Counted from the first letter of the stretch, positions 48,130-60,738 are shown. The stretch: 64,000 nt of DNA from Trichopria drosophilae (GCA_030407085.1 CM059587.1:72467001-72531000); one strand, 5' to 3'. Numbers and translations are program-made. Notes: generated from the letters alone by a model not told the origin.

Positions 48130-48310
48130 TAATAATATGCTAGTATATTTTTTAGAAGCAGTGGCCGATTCAAAATTAACCATTCCTTTAAATAGGGAAC
48201 GTAGAAAGCTTTTTTAGTTTTATATTGATAATATAAATATTAACAGCTTATATATGCAAAGATTATAATAATGTTGACGCGTTAAATTAAAAATGGCGGA
48301 TCCAAGAACA
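48130..48310 (-). repeat. Dispersed repeat A, inverted copy 2
   Basis: Inverted, it reads ATTTTGAATCGGCCACTGC, followed by TTCTAAAAAATATACT, which aligns with 1945-2010. The match continues towards GGATCCGCCATT at the far side. Confidence 0.65.
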
Positions 48311-48929
48311 ACAATAAGGAACAAGATCAAATTGACATATACAACATGACGGCCAGTATAAAACATTGAATCTTATATACACTTCACCTACGTTGATCTG
48401 TTATGAATTGTCAACGTATCTTTTTACAATTTCATATGTGAATATATCGATTTCATAACCCTAAAATGAAAAATTAAAAATAGCAAATCAAATATTGTTG
48501 TGTTCATAAAAAAGAAAGCTGCCAATTCTCACCACGTGCGAGTAGACGATTTAAAGAATAATTTTTATTTTTCTGTATTTTTTAAAATATTTTTTTGCTA
48601 TATTTTAATACTTGTAACTAAATAAAATAAAAATGTAACGTATTGAATTGTGGGTCATAATCGAAAACTGTCGTCGGACATTTTATTTTAGAGCGTAAGA
48701 AATCGTTGCATGTATGAAATTTTGACATGAATACGTTGACAATTTGTATGGGTATGACATTCATTGCTGTGTACCGGAGCCATATTGCATCCGCCGTTTT
48801 GATCTTGTCAGGTCTGAATACGTATAATATTCGTTCAACTTTGAAACAGATTCATGAAACAACTTTGTATGTAAGAGATTTTACATATGGTGTACATTAC
48901 GAATGCTCCACGTAGAATTCATAAAATCT

Positions 48930-49190
48930 AAATTATTATAACATTTGTGCATAAACAGTCGATATTAATATCATCAATATAACACCAAAAAAATCTCTAT
49001 GCTCGCCATTTGAAGGAATTATTAATTTTGAATAAATTTGTTTCGTTACGTGACCATTTAGATTCGGTTGCTCCAAAAAATATTCTGCTAGTATATAATT
49101 ATGTGCAACAATGGGAATCAATTATTACATTTGCTTTTCATTGGTTACATCCCGTTTATATGTAGAAAATCGTAAAAAATAAAAAGCAGA
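48930..49190 (+). repeat. Dispersed repeat A, copy 3
   Basis: ATCATCAATATAACACC, AATTATTAATTTTGAATAAA and CCAAAAAATATTCTGCTAGT align in order with 1850-2010. Confidence 0.65.
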
Positions 49191-49199
49191 CCCAAAATA

Positions 49200-50740
49200 A
49201 TTTTTTTTTATTATTTTTTAACGGACGGAATCGCCCTTTTACACAGTTTTTTCACATAAACATTCAATTGTAATATTTGCGAGAGCTGCAGATCGACTTA
49301 AGAAGATGGCACCATGCTTCACATTTGTGTATGAAATGTAGGAACTGCAGCAACCAACACCAAGTATAGCAGCGGTCATGAGTCAATTTATTTTGAAAAA
49401 TTGTTTGTATAAGTAATCATTTTTTTTTTTAAGTTTTACATGCAGAGTCGACTAAGCGCACTTGGAATTAGTAGGAAAATAGTAAAAATTGACAAACCTG
49501 CTTTTCTAATTTTTTTTGTAAAAAATCTATAAATCTGAGGAATTTAATTTTCAATTAAGTTATACATTTTATGAAAATTAAAAAAAATATCAGTTCTTCT
49601 CCTAAGGCTTTATTAGAGTGCTTGAGGGTCTTTTTAAATCGATGCATAAGAGTGATTCATGAACACTTTAAGAGTTCATTATGCCGTCAATGTATACGAC
49701 AACTTAACCCATTTATGTCCGCCTGACCTTTAACATGCCGGTGTCAGTGCTCGCCTTTTGGACGGAATTTAAGAAAAAATCGGTTTTCTATATTGTTATG
49801 AATATGACCATAATTCCGACCCTATATGGAAAAAGATGTTCCAAATTGTTTCGCAAAAATTGCTACATTCTATAATATCTCTTTAATGCAGTCAATTTTG
49901 AGAAGTTTGAAATGAATAAAAAACGAAATATTGATCATTAGTTTTCCGCATCTGCTTAAGAAAGAAAAACCGATATACTTTAATATTCAATAATGTTATT
50001 AATTTTCTTCTGCGGGACTGCAAAATAGGGTCCGAAATTATTACGAAACCATGTAGATCAGACATTTATTCTAAGACATTGATTGGCTGTCAAATTTGAA
50101 CTAAAATTCCAGCTTTAACTCCTGCTAAATTTGATATCCCAACTATTCATTACACCACTTATCATGAAACGAAGTTTCATCACAAAACAAAATACCGAGG
50201 ACGTTTAAATATAAACAAAAAAAAACTGTATAACCAAGAAGCTAACAAACAATTGCTGGCTAACCTAACCATACTAAATGTAATTTAATCGAGAACGAAT
50301 CGATAATTGGAAGCATGGGTAAAATTATTAATACTAACCAAAGCTAGCGCTCAAAGAATGTCTAACCTAAACCTTACCAATCTTAACCACACCTAATACA
50401 ATCAAACATAACCAAGCCTATCGTCACAAACAAGCGTGTGGACATTGTAATTAATATGATGAAATGTGTAAATGTATTATATTTCGAATAGTCGGGGCAC
50501 GATGAAAGTTTGACCTGATCAGAGTTTGTTTGTTTGTTTATTTGTTTGTTCGTTTAATATGGTCTTGGACATTGGGTCCTAAGGCAAAGAGTAAATAGTT
50601 GAAAGAACTCTTGATGGTATCTGGGTATCTGTTTGCTGTATATACAGTATAGATGAATAAACAAAATGGTTTTTGAGGCAAACTGTCAAAGGTCGCATGA
50701 AGATCATAAATTCATTGGTAATTGATAAAGTGCAAAATCG
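49200..50740. other. AT-rich DNA with CCTAA-type motifs
   Basis: CTAACCTAACC (50270) and several AACC/CCTAA fragments lie at 50220-50420. TTTATGTCCGCCTGACC (49712) looks like a transposon end without a partner. No gene was recognised. Confidence 0.4.
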
Positions 50741-50744
50741 TAAA

Positions 50745-50835
50745 TTATAAAATGCCGAAATAAAAAGTCGGCCAAAATTTTAAATTGTAACATTTAATCA
50801 AACGGTACAGATGATAGGAGCTGACGCTCCTATCC
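50745..50835 (+). repeat. Direct repeat, copy 1
   Basis: GCCGAAATAAAAAGTCGG, TTTAATCAAACGGTACAG and GAGCTGAC align with 51265-51340 (GCCGAAATGGAAAAGTCGG, TTTAATCGAAAGGAACAG, GAGGTGAC). Confidence 0.65.
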
Positions 50836-51117
50836 TAAAGACATATTATTTCCAACCTAACCTAACCTGTCTAATAAGTCATAAACAATAGGCTCATACA
50901 ATCATGCATGGGCGTCCGCAGGATTATTTTCAGGGGGAGGCAAAATTAAATATGCGACTACATGTTACTGGAAGTTACATAGACTAATAAATATACAATA
51001 CCGGGCCAGGGGGTATATTATATATCTCCCCCCTCTTGTCCCTTCTAGTTGACTCCCTTGCAATCATGGATAAATTAATTCGTATTATCAGAACCTAACA
51101 AACAATGAAATAACTAA

Positions 51118-51141
51118 CATAACCTAACCTAACCTAACAAA
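51118..51141 (+). repeat. Short interstitial telomere-type repeat (CCTAA)n
   Basis: AACCTAACCTAACCTAAC, three and a half units of the common insect telomere repeat TTAGG read from the other strand. Two-unit versions with the leader TTTCCAACCTAACCTAACCT also occur at about 7431 and 50846. Confidence 0.7.
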
Positions 51142-51264
51142 TTGACACATATCATGCGGAGATATTAAAAAATTACCATTTTTTTTTTGCAAAAATACTT
51201 AAAACAGCAATAAAGAGTCGCAATTGAATCGCAATAGCTGACGATTGAAAACGTGAATTGAAAA

Positions 51265-51340
51265 GCCGAAATGGAAAAGTCGGTAAAATGAGGAAATTGC
51301 GCGTTTAATCGAAAGGAACAGGTGACAAGAGGTGACCCAG
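51265..51340 (+). repeat. Direct repeat, copy 2
   Basis: Second copy of the 50745-50835 unit. It leads directly into CpG-rich island 3. Confidence 0.65.
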
Positions 51341-52520
51341 TGCTTGTCCGAAATTTAATTGGTGAAAATTTGAGTGTCGTCACTCTCCCACGGGGCGCTT
51401 CGAGGGCATATTACAGTTCCATTGGAGTGTCGGGATCGTCGAAAACTCGATTAATTTTCACTCCATTTCCTCGCATTAGGCGCAAGCAGACGCCAATCAG
51501 AAATTTCCGGCCGACTACCGATCTCGAGACGGGGCTCGGGATGATACCCGTGTCATTGTGCGCCTCGAGGATCCACCCAAAGATATTACATTTCAGATAA
51601 CGAGATCAAAGCGACGAGAGTATTACGGGGCGGTAGATAAAGTGGGACGAGTGCCAGTATCTGGAGTGGGTTCTCGCACCGGGAGGAGGATGCGCCCTGG
51701 CATCGGAGGAAGGTTAAGAACGGCTACCCCCCGGGGGGAAGAGGGAAAAAAAAGCGACGACCAAATAGACTCGGGAATTTTCGGGGGTGGCTTTCACGTT
51801 GCTCACAAAGCGAGACGCGGAAGCGAGTATCGCTTTCTGTTGCGGGATAATCCGCTTACGGCGACCGGGGCCCAGGGAGGAAAACTGCCCTCGGGTGGCA
51901 TTGTTCCCGCGTTTTGTGAGAAAACAGCATTTTCGTCGCTCGAGGTGGCGACAAGAACGGGGCTTAACTTATCTCCGTCACAACAGAGAGACGGCCGACC
52001 GATCCGCTCTTTTGGTCCTTGATCGCCGATTTCGATCTTTCTTGCGCTACTCTGCGCGATCTTCTTTTCTCCTGCTTTTTTTTACGCCTTCCACACACAC
52101 ACACACACACACACACATGTACCATTATAGGTTCACCTTCCGCTTGTACCGATTGGCGGAAGGGCACCTGACTCGCGAATGCATTCGGACGAGGTATCAG
52201 GTAGATTTCGCCGATGCATCATCTGGGATTCGATCCATCGGAGATCGATTTGAAGTGTACTTTTACGGATGCGGAGATGTTACGAGAGCCAAGATTTGTT
52301 TTCGTCAAGGGTCTTATATGTATCGAATGGCTTTTATTACGGGATTCGAGAGGAGATTCTTTTCTGGATATATACACTGCAGATATACTCTGACATCGAA
52401 CCTTTTCCAAAGGTAAGCGATTTCGATCGAAACGATCGGACTTATTCTAACGTACAATTTGTTGACGATTTTAACGAGATTCTTTCGAGAAGATTGCGAA
52501 TGACTTCTTTTTTCACGAAG
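51340..52520 (+). promoter_or_regulatory. GC/CpG-rich island 3, probable promoter with first exon ending at 52412
   Basis: The largest GC- and CpG-rich block in the window, with sharp edges against AT-rich flanks. CCAAT at 51493-51497 and its inverse ATTGG at 52152-52156 are present, with a (CA)n tract (52092-52117). At 52411 AAAG is followed by GTAAGC (donor at 52413), a strong plus-strand 5' splice site. Plus-strand open frames of 154 and 209 codons overlap in two frames and match nothing I know; overlap and (TH)n composition suggest non-coding GC-rich sequence. Best reading: promoter plus a 5' UTR exon of a plus-strand gene whose next exon is beyond a long intron. Confidence 0.5.
52092..52117. 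repeat. (CA)n microsatellite
   Basis: About 13 CA dinucleotides inside island 3. Confidence 0.9.
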
Positions 52521-52765
52521 CTTTGATCATTTGCGATGATTTTCGGCTATTTTTGGAAATTGTTGGTCGTTTTCGCATCTCCTTGCTTAACTGTAAATTA
52601 ATCCTGTAATTAACCTGTAGACTGCCGGGTATTGATAGAATTTATTCACCTTTAAAAATTCCAAAACGATGTGGCTATAGTTAAAAATATCTTATAGAAA
52701 GTTCCAATCATACGCAATTCAACATCAATTTTCTCCTTTAAAATTAAACGAATTTATGTGAAATA

Positions 52766-52975
52766 TGATACGCGGGGGCTTTCGGGGTCCGCCATTTTTA
52801 ATTTTTGAAAACTAACACCAGATTCGTAATCAGCGACCCCAAAAACCCCTAGATACCCATTATCAAGAAAATAAAAAGAATTTAGAATAATTCGCCCGCT
52901 ATATTGGATCCGCCATTTTGAATTTTTGAAAACTAACACCAGATTCGTAATCCGCGATCTAAAAAACACCAGGGT
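52766..52975 (+). repeat. Tandem pair of GATTCGTAATCAGCG-family units
   Basis: CCGCCATTTTTAATTTTTGA and CCGCCATTTTGAATTTTTGA, about 125 bases apart, are each followed by AAACTAACACCAGATTCGTA, then ATCAGCGACC or ATCCGCGATC. Degenerate relatives lie at 5323-5370, 34940-34990, 48775-48830, 59030-59560 and 63410-63490. Confidence 0.8.
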
Positions 52976-53696
52976 ATTGATTTTTAGCGAATTCAGTGAA
53001 TTATTTATTGAAATCTATATACATATAGATTTTTCGGGAGTCTACAGGTTAAGGTCTATCAGGTGTGGAAAATCTGGACAGAACAAAATCAAATTTTATG
53101 TTGATAATATATCAGTACTTGGTTTAAGATGCTTTTTCAGAATGTTTCAAACCATTATTTGCCAGAAACTGCAAAACACATTTGGTTTTTGCTTTCGTTG
53201 AAAAGTAACCCACACAGCACTTCCTCCAGAACGAGTCCTCAGGAGCTCCTAGGACCTTTCAAATATTTTTCATCATCCTGTTAAAACCCTCTGTTTCTTT
53301 CATCCATGGCAATACGAAATAATAGTAGGGCACAAGCGTCTCAATATTAACTTCGCTGAGGTCAAGTTGAAAATAAAGTGCAATAACGCAAAATTTTACC
53401 GTTATATATACGTCACCTACTCAATTTATGAGAACCAATATAGACATACCTATTCGGGTAAACAATATATTTAAACTGGTGCAGTTATTATTTTGGAAAG
53501 AGATATAGTTGCCAGTTTTACTTGCCTAAGTATACCACAATCCAACAAGACGACACACAAAAAAATAAAAAAGTCACAAATTGTGCCGGCTACAGAAAAA
53601 CAATTAACGGTGCCGCCATCTACCGACTAAGATCGGTAACAGTCCCCGGTTCATAGCATCGCTTTTACAAACAATTAGAAATAAACAAAGAATTGC

Positions 53697-53771
53697 AAAA
53701 ATAGGGATTCGAACACAAGAATATTCAGAATACATATTGAGAATGTTAACCTCTTAATCATCGCGGTCCTT
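53697..53771 (-). ncRNA. tRNA-like sequence 1 (SINE head or pseudogene)
   Basis: On the minus strand, an A-box-like TGATTAAGAGG (53760-53750) is 45 bases before a good B box TGTTCGAATCC (53715-53705), the normal tRNA spacing. T-arm and acceptor stems do not pair, so it is not a working tRNA. Confidence 0.5.
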
Positions 53772-54106
53772 TTATAAATAAATTTCTAATTGGAAACCCT
53801 AGTAACCACTTCTTTATGAAATTCTTGAAAACCAAAATTGTTCCCAAAATACATCGAAATTACCCTTATTTTAATTTGCTGCTGCATTCACCGGCCAAAA
53901 GCTGTAGAGTCTAGTTAAAACAAGCAGCAGCACGTGAACATGCTAGGCTAGGAAATTTGACCAATTTGCGGTTCTTTCGCGGGCCTCTGAGCAGTATGTA
54001 AAAGACCCTGAAAACGGTCGATAAACCGAATATTTATACGCAATGCTCGGATGTAGAAAATATGCTCTTTTAAAATAAAATAGAATTTTAGGAAAATTAT
54101 TCGTCA

Positions 54107-54172
54107 AATTCTATTAGCTCAGTTAGTGGAAAGGCAGTTACTAACAGCAGGAGAGTAAGTATCAATTGAAAT
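54107..54172 (+). ncRNA. tRNA-like sequence 2 (SINE head or pseudogene)
   Basis: TAGCTCAGTTAGTGG (54114-54128) matches a tRNA D-arm/A box. A degenerate B box AGTATCAATTG starts 44 bases later (54158). It lies about 350 bp from tRNA-like sequence 1 on the opposite strand. Confidence 0.45.
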
Positions 54173-54742
54173 ATTAACTCATCAACCGGTTAATTAATCA
54201 TTCAATAATGAACTACTAGGTGAATTAGTATAATAAAACTATTTTCAGTTAGTAATTCAATATTGGACTAGTAATGTAACTTGTCAAATAAAATTATGAA
54301 AGAGAAGTTTGGAATTTAATAGAACGAATATGCTTTTTATTTATAACTGTATTAATTGTCTTTTATGCGTCTGATATTAGTTCTGAAATGTTGTTCTCCA
54401 TATTTTTTAACAAATCTGATTGGGCGAGACTACCAGTATTAACTTATTATTAAATATCGTCTTGAATTAACAAGAAATTATAAAAATAAGTTAAAAGAGT
54501 GTGCAAATCAGATATTAAATGCTTAAAGTAATTTGAAAAATCAGCAAAGGATTAGCATTTTTAAGAAGACTTAATATAAATCGGTTTTTCTAGACCGCCA
54601 GTGCATACCACGTCGACTGAAGATTGTTATTTCCTTCCCAAAAATGATTTTGTCAATACAAACAGAATGTACATATAATACAATAACTGTGCAAAGGCAT
54701 GCACATTTGTAGGTTAGAGAAAGCGTCTTGTCACAGAGCCCA

Positions 54743-55163
54743 CACTGAGAGAAATTATTTACTAATAGTTAATGTAAGCTAATTTCAAGGCTCTTACATT
54801 AACTGTAAAGTTATAATAGTAACTATAAAGTCAAAATCGACAGGTAACTTTGAGATGAAAATACCAGCACTTCCCTGCAGTTCAGCAATGTTATTGTATA
54901 TTAACTCGTATATTTTGACATTAAATGTGCGTTCGTTAACTGTTAATAAATCTTACATTAAATTTTGTAGTTTGAACTGCGCATAACAACAATGCGTCGA
55001 AAAATTCGCAGAAAATCGAATGGCTGCGCGTGTATATGTTTGTTTATCGTTGTTTCGGCGAAACTGTAAGCGTGTAAATATGGCACGTAATGATCCTGGC
55101 ATTAATATGTAAATTTCTTATTTTAACTATTAACATAACAAATTTAACCGAATCTCAGATTAC
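54743..55163 (+). repeat. Dispersed repeat B, copy 2
   Basis: Direct counterpart of the inverted copy at 7551-7975. It begins CACTGAGAGAAATTATTTAC and ends with ATCTCAGATTAC. The conserved core at 54975-55075 includes AATGCGTCGAAAAATTCGCA and GCGTGTATATGTTTGTTTAT. Confidence 0.82.
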
Positions 55164-55169
55164 TTCCTG

Positions 55170-56470
55170 TTCAAGGATCGCCGTTCACTTCAATTAAAAA
55201 TAAAACACCCTAACTTATGACTGCATTGAAAATCATTGTATATGAGCGTGTCTCTTTTTCGTTTGTAAGTTATGTTCAGCCCAAACTGCTATAAACCATA
55301 TGATTCGACATCATTAGAATATGTCCAGCAGCGCCAACGGTAAAATGTACTATTAAAAAACAGAGGGAATTTAAATTTCGAAAACCCTTATTAGTGACGA
55401 GATCCAATAAAATAAAAACGTCTACCAAATTGTTGTTGACAATATTAATAATATCTCCTTCGCATTTTGTACAAATTCTACTTTAATTGTGAAAACGAAT
55501 TACTAATTGAAATAGTAAGCCGGAATCACTAAATGGTTGGTAGAACGCGTCTATTAATTGCAATTAATAATACAAACACCTAACCATTTTACTCATTCAA
55601 ATTTATAGAGTGAGAAACTAAAAAATATTGTGATTATCATACGAAAAATCGTTACATTCGGTTTTCTAATTTTTAAAATCAGGAAAAATTCGGTAAAATT
55701 TACTTTATATTTAAAGAAACATATCGATTGTTTCCTGATCATTTTCTGAGAATTGGCGAAATTTTCAATCAGTAAAAAATGTGTATCCTCAAGAATCGAA
55801 CATTCGGTAAATTTCAGTTAAGAAAAGTTTTTTGAAGTAATAAATAAGACACCTATTTGAACAATGCACCACTTAAAACTGTTTGATTAAATGACGGCTC
55901 ATTTTACTAAATAAATAGTGGCACCTAGTGTAAGGTGGAATTTCATACCTCTGCAAAGTCACTAAGGCCGCAGCATTAGCCAGATTTGCCGTTGGATTTA
56001 CTGGCTTCTCAATTGAGCTTTTTTGCGGTGATATAAAATGACTCCTCGAATTGATGCATGGGAAGAAGAAAGTAGTTAATGTGGCTTAAAATGTAACGAA
56101 TTAAAGCTTAAAAAATATGCATTTTCTTGGAACTCTTCAAGTTTGTAATCCAACAAATAGCAGAAATAAGTAACATAATTATTATAGTTATGCCAAATGA
56201 TTAATTTACATAAAATAACTATTTTAATGATTTAAAACCACTCTTTAAGAATATGCTTTTTGAATTCAGCTTTCTTTTCATATGGTAATAATAATAATAA
56301 TTGCAAATGAAGCAATGATTAAGACTTATTTGAAAACAGTTGCCACCGAAATTTTATTTATCAAATCAGGTGCTTTTAATTAAAAAACATAACCTCAAAT
56401 TTGTAGAACTTATGTCAGACGTCTACTCAATAAAATACGATAAAAAAAGAGTTGGTTGGCCCGACAAATA
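55170..56470. other. AT-rich DNA, no feature seen
   Basis: No open frame of 60 codons, no clear repeat partner and no hairpin of note. Confidence 0.45.
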
Positions 56471-56479
56471 AGTGGTTAC

Positions 56480-56575
56480 ATTTATTTTATGCCCTAGGAG
56501 GTGTGAAATAGGCGTTTTACGCCTGCAATTGGTTATTTTACGCCTACTCCAAAAAAAAGTCATTTTTGTGTCTTA
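56480..56575. repeat. TTTTACGCCC-family repeat, copy 4
   Basis: TTTTATGCCC, AGGCGTTTTACGCCTGCAAT and TTTTACGCCTACTCC are related to 35690-35985. Confidence 0.55.
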
Positions 56576-56706
56576 TAACCTAAGACGTGTAATAGAGACG
56601 GTAAATGTATCTATATTTAAGAGGATTTAGCTAATTTGCGGCGTTTCCATGTTCCCGGACAGCAAAATAAAAAAGAGTTGAGATTGATTTCGAAATGTGT
56701 CCTAAA

Positions 56707-56797
56707 AGAAGTCAGATGTCCTGAGGATTATCTTAACATGATTTCATTATGAGATCGTTATAAACTCATGGTCAGAAAATCCTCAGAAAGTGAGACA
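56707..56797. repeat. Short palindromic hairpin
   Basis: GTCAGATGTC, AGGATT and CATGA are mirrored by TCATG, AATCCT and GACATCTGGC within 91 bases. Probably a very small MITE. Confidence 0.55.
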
Positions 56798-56799
56798 TC

Positions 56800-59025
56800 T
56801 GGCTTGTTTAATTACTACTGGAAAAAAATTTACAAAAAATTTACAAATCCCACAGAAATATTCATCAAATTTTAACGGAATCGATACGCTTTTAGGTTAA
56901 AAATGAATTAAAAATAAGGGAAAGTGTTTCTCAAATTGGAACACCCGTTTTTATTGCAGTGAGGAATCATAAATAAAATATAAAACGAATGTTTACAATA
57001 TTATCAATTTCATATAATTAATTATGTTATCAGATTAAATAAATTATGCTCCCTTTATATTTTTCGTAAATCAACATAAAATTAGAATAAAATAATTTAT
57101 ATAAAAAATATATAATATATATTCAATAAAGCATCGATTTCGTTCAACATTTACAAAGTTTTCAACTATCGTGAATGAAATGACAATTAAAATCAATTTT
57201 TCAAGGAGAAGTTCATCTTAAAGTTCCATCTTTCACCCGTTAAGTACCGCTTTAGCAGTCTCGTAAAGGCTGTGCGTAAAGTAATGCGTAAAGTTCCTCC
57301 GCATCATCCCCCTAATTTCCTAAATAATCAGACCAGGCTGTATAGCATTCATTTCAACGGGGTTTACACTTAGTCGTAATGTGTTTCTCCAATCTTCCCA
57401 TTGATTTACAAAATAATCGAACAGCCTCGTAGTCTCGTTGAGACAAATGAAGATTGCAGTGAATATATTTATTTTATACGTTTCAGAGACATAAATCAAA
57501 TACTAAAAGATAATGTACGGTGGTATTCACTTAATCATTATTATAAGTCAATTTTGATTTAGGTTTAATGAACGACTATATAACTTAAATTAAAATACTT
57601 CTTCGTTGTTTTACTAAAAATATTTGTAGGAAATGTATGAAATGGTATAAATTTGTAGGTAAATGAATTTTGCCCTATGTCCAACTAATGTTCAAAAAAC
57701 ATATTTGTAATGAGTAAATGAATGATTTATTACAAATGCAAATAAACCTTACTCTTCAATGTATTTAGGTTGTTGAATCTTCGACTTTCCATCTCTGCCA
57801 TCAGAAAAAAATTGGGCTGGACAAATTAAAAGTATGCATCGTAAACATCGTGATCTGTTCGACTAAGACGTCCATCATTTGTTTATTCATTGCTTACTTT
57901 TCACTTTTTTCTAACAAAGAACTGTTTGAATTTTTCTTACATGTGAATACTTTTTTGGGCATTAATTTATTGCAGAAGTTTATGAAGATTGTTTCTATAG
58001 TACAGTTGGTCACAAATTTGCCATGCATCGTTTACTCTAAACGAATTTTTATGAAGACTAATAAATAAACGAAACAATAGAAGATTTCTTTGACTTTTTA
58101 TGTTTTATTTAGTTAATGATTTTTTTATATCCCATCTATTCATGCTAGAATAATAGTAAATTGTCGTCCTATTTCCACCAACAAGAGGAGTCGTTTCGAC
58201 CAAACCAAAGAATACTCTATTTAATTAAAATTTACCATTTTTCGACCAAAAAATTGTCCTGTAAATCAAATGGACTTTGAAGACTTGAACACTGTTAAAA
58301 ATTAAGCAAATATAACATAAAATATACCTTAACATCCCCACGAGTTCAAAGTTGAATATTGTTAAAAATTCCAAATCTATACCAAAATTATGTCTTTAAA
58401 GTCAATTAAACTTACTGAACGATATCGTACCCCTTTTTGAGTAAATGAAAAATTGCACGGCTTCCTTATTTCGTCCATGAAGAATAAATGTTGCAATTGG
58501 TCAATATTTCTGTATATAAGTATTTATTTCTACAATCTGGTTAAAATTAAGATCTAATGGTAATTCTACCAAGAAGTATTAAATAATAAAGCATAACCTC
58601 AAATGTATGCTACTAGCTTTATTTTGTAATATTATTACTCGGGTAACCTAATCTAAACTCATAGTAACTCTACTCCAGAAAATGACGTGAAGAAATTTCA
58701 TCCGCATCTATCAGGCATCACAATTTATGGATTACGTACAGTCGATCGCGACCGACATAAGTAGAAAGAATAACCTGAAAATTACAATACATTAGCTTTA
58801 TTATGTACAAATTAATTTAATACTTTTCTTTTGTTCCCTCTATATAAATTTAAGGAAGTATTATTTTGTATTACTTGTACAATATGTATGACAATAAAAT
58901 ACTTCAAGGAGATTAACGGAGAAAATAACATCGACGGGTTTTTCACAAAAAATAAATTATTTCTTTAACCTCCTGGGCACGAATTTTCGCCGGAAAAATA
59001 GTTTCCACATATGCATATTTTTCCG
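56800..59025. other. AT-rich DNA with no recognised gene
   Basis: A 72-codon plus-strand frame (57850-58068) is hydrophobic but has no signal or domain I recognise. The slightly GC-richer patch 57230-57450 is unassigned. Confidence 0.4.
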
Positions 59026-59029
59026 GTGG

Positions 59030-59560
59030 CTCGATTAAAAAATGAGTAGGTACAATACGGGTTTCAGAGTCGCTGATAATGAATCTGATGTTAAAATTTG
59101 AAAATTCCAAATGGAGGATTCAATATGGTGGACAAAAATATAAAAGTTCATTGATTAGCCGGCATCTTGTTACTTGAGGGTCTTTGGGGTCGCTGATAGG
59201 GAATCTGAAGTTTAAATTCCAAACTCAAAATGGCGAATTCAATTTGGTGGAATAATTTATCAAAATTTATCCAACTTTCATAAAAATTGCTATGTAAGTT
59301 TAGGGTCGCAGATAACGATTCTGCAGTTAATATTTCAACATTCAAGCTGACGGATCCAATATGATAGACTCATTTTAGCATTTTATTGAATTTTCATAAA
59401 AATTGATGGCTGGAATTTTTCGCGATTCTACACTGAGAAAAATTATATAGGAAATCTGAAAAAAATTGGACAAATTACTATTCTACAATAGGAGTTTGAA
59501 ACTGCCGATGACTTGCTTACGATTCTGGTCAGAAATTGAACATATTGTATACGCCATTTC
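59030..59560 (+). repeat. Degenerate minisatellite of about 115-120-bp units
   Basis: GAGTCGCTGATAATGAATCTG (59064), GGGTCGCTGATAGGGAATCT (59187) and GGGTCGCAGATAACGATTCT (59302) recur about 120 bases apart, each followed by AATGG/GAATTCAATNTGGTGGA-type text. Same family as 52766-52975. Confidence 0.75.
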
Positions 59561-60738
59561 GGATTTTGGAATTTTAATTGGATGACCACGTAAATCCTAC
59601 TTTTCCAACGATTTTTAATATTTTTTATTTTTCACCGCTTATCGGAGGGAATGCGGAGGTAAACAATATTGAGAATCTCTTTTTTGCATTTTTACATTAT
59701 TTGCAAACAAAAAAACACACTCAAATAGTCAGAAGATAATGAGATCACAAAATTAAAAAAATAAAATATTGCAAAAAAAACATTCTCATTACTGTCGACC
59801 TCCAGGTGGTAAGAATTCAGACTCTGAATGGAGTAAAAGTGCTGGAAATGTTATCAATGTTAGAGTAAATGCAATAAGTTTGATTACAATCAGTCTAAAC
59901 CCCTTAAAAGAGATTGAAAAGCTCTGCAGTTTACATTGTCGGGTGCAAAGGAAAATTGAAAGATAAACTATTGATTAAGTCTATGCATCTTTACTTAACA
60001 TTATTTTCTTTCAAGTCGCGTTCATTTGTGACCCTTCCTATTCAGCAACCCTATTGATTGGCTAGAGTGACAAAGAGAATACATTTCTAGGCTAAAACGA
60101 AGCAGAAAGCGGAAAATAACTTTCCCGAATAATAAAGAAACTACTAATTTCTAGCACATATATTAGAATATCGATACGACCATTTATGTACCAACTTACA
60201 CTGAAAAAAAATCCTAATTTCACTACCTATCAGTAGAAAATTACCAATTATGTTAGTAAATCTAAATTCCAAAAGTCATTGTACTGCATCAATTTCATTC
60301 TTAAATGCGTTATTCGAAATAAAGTACTATTATAAAATAAAAATCAAGCTTGGTAATAGTATAATTTTATAATTGATGATGGTTATTCACAATAGAATTA
60401 ACCTTTTTGCGAAAAAAAGTTATGTGCACATTATGCTTTTTATTCGTATCCAAAAAAGCTATACTATACAAAAATAAAGAAAAACAAATGTATGGGAAAT
60501 ATCCTTCTTTTCACACAAAAAAGAAGTATTTTTCGATAATATCCTTGGTAGAGATGGTTAGGGGTCCAAGTTACATTTTTCCGCAAAAATTGGTAGGCGA
60601 GATTGGGGAGTTGGGAGACAGCACCATCTCACGGCATAAATCAGATGGCAATATTGTTTATTAATGCAAACTCACTTTTCGGTTTAAATGTAAGTTAAAC
60701 ATTGAAATTCAATTTTCGTTAATCAGAAACTAGAAATG

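Noticed and set aside
51558..52416. Overlapping plus-strand open frames of 154 and 209 codons as protein genes
   Set aside because: They overlap in different frames, cross a CA microsatellite, are Arg/Ser/Gly-rich as GC-rich random DNA would be, and show no domain.
57850..58068. Hydrophobic 72-codon frame as a receptor exon
   Set aside because: No conserved motif, and I saw no matching exons with proper splice sites nearby.
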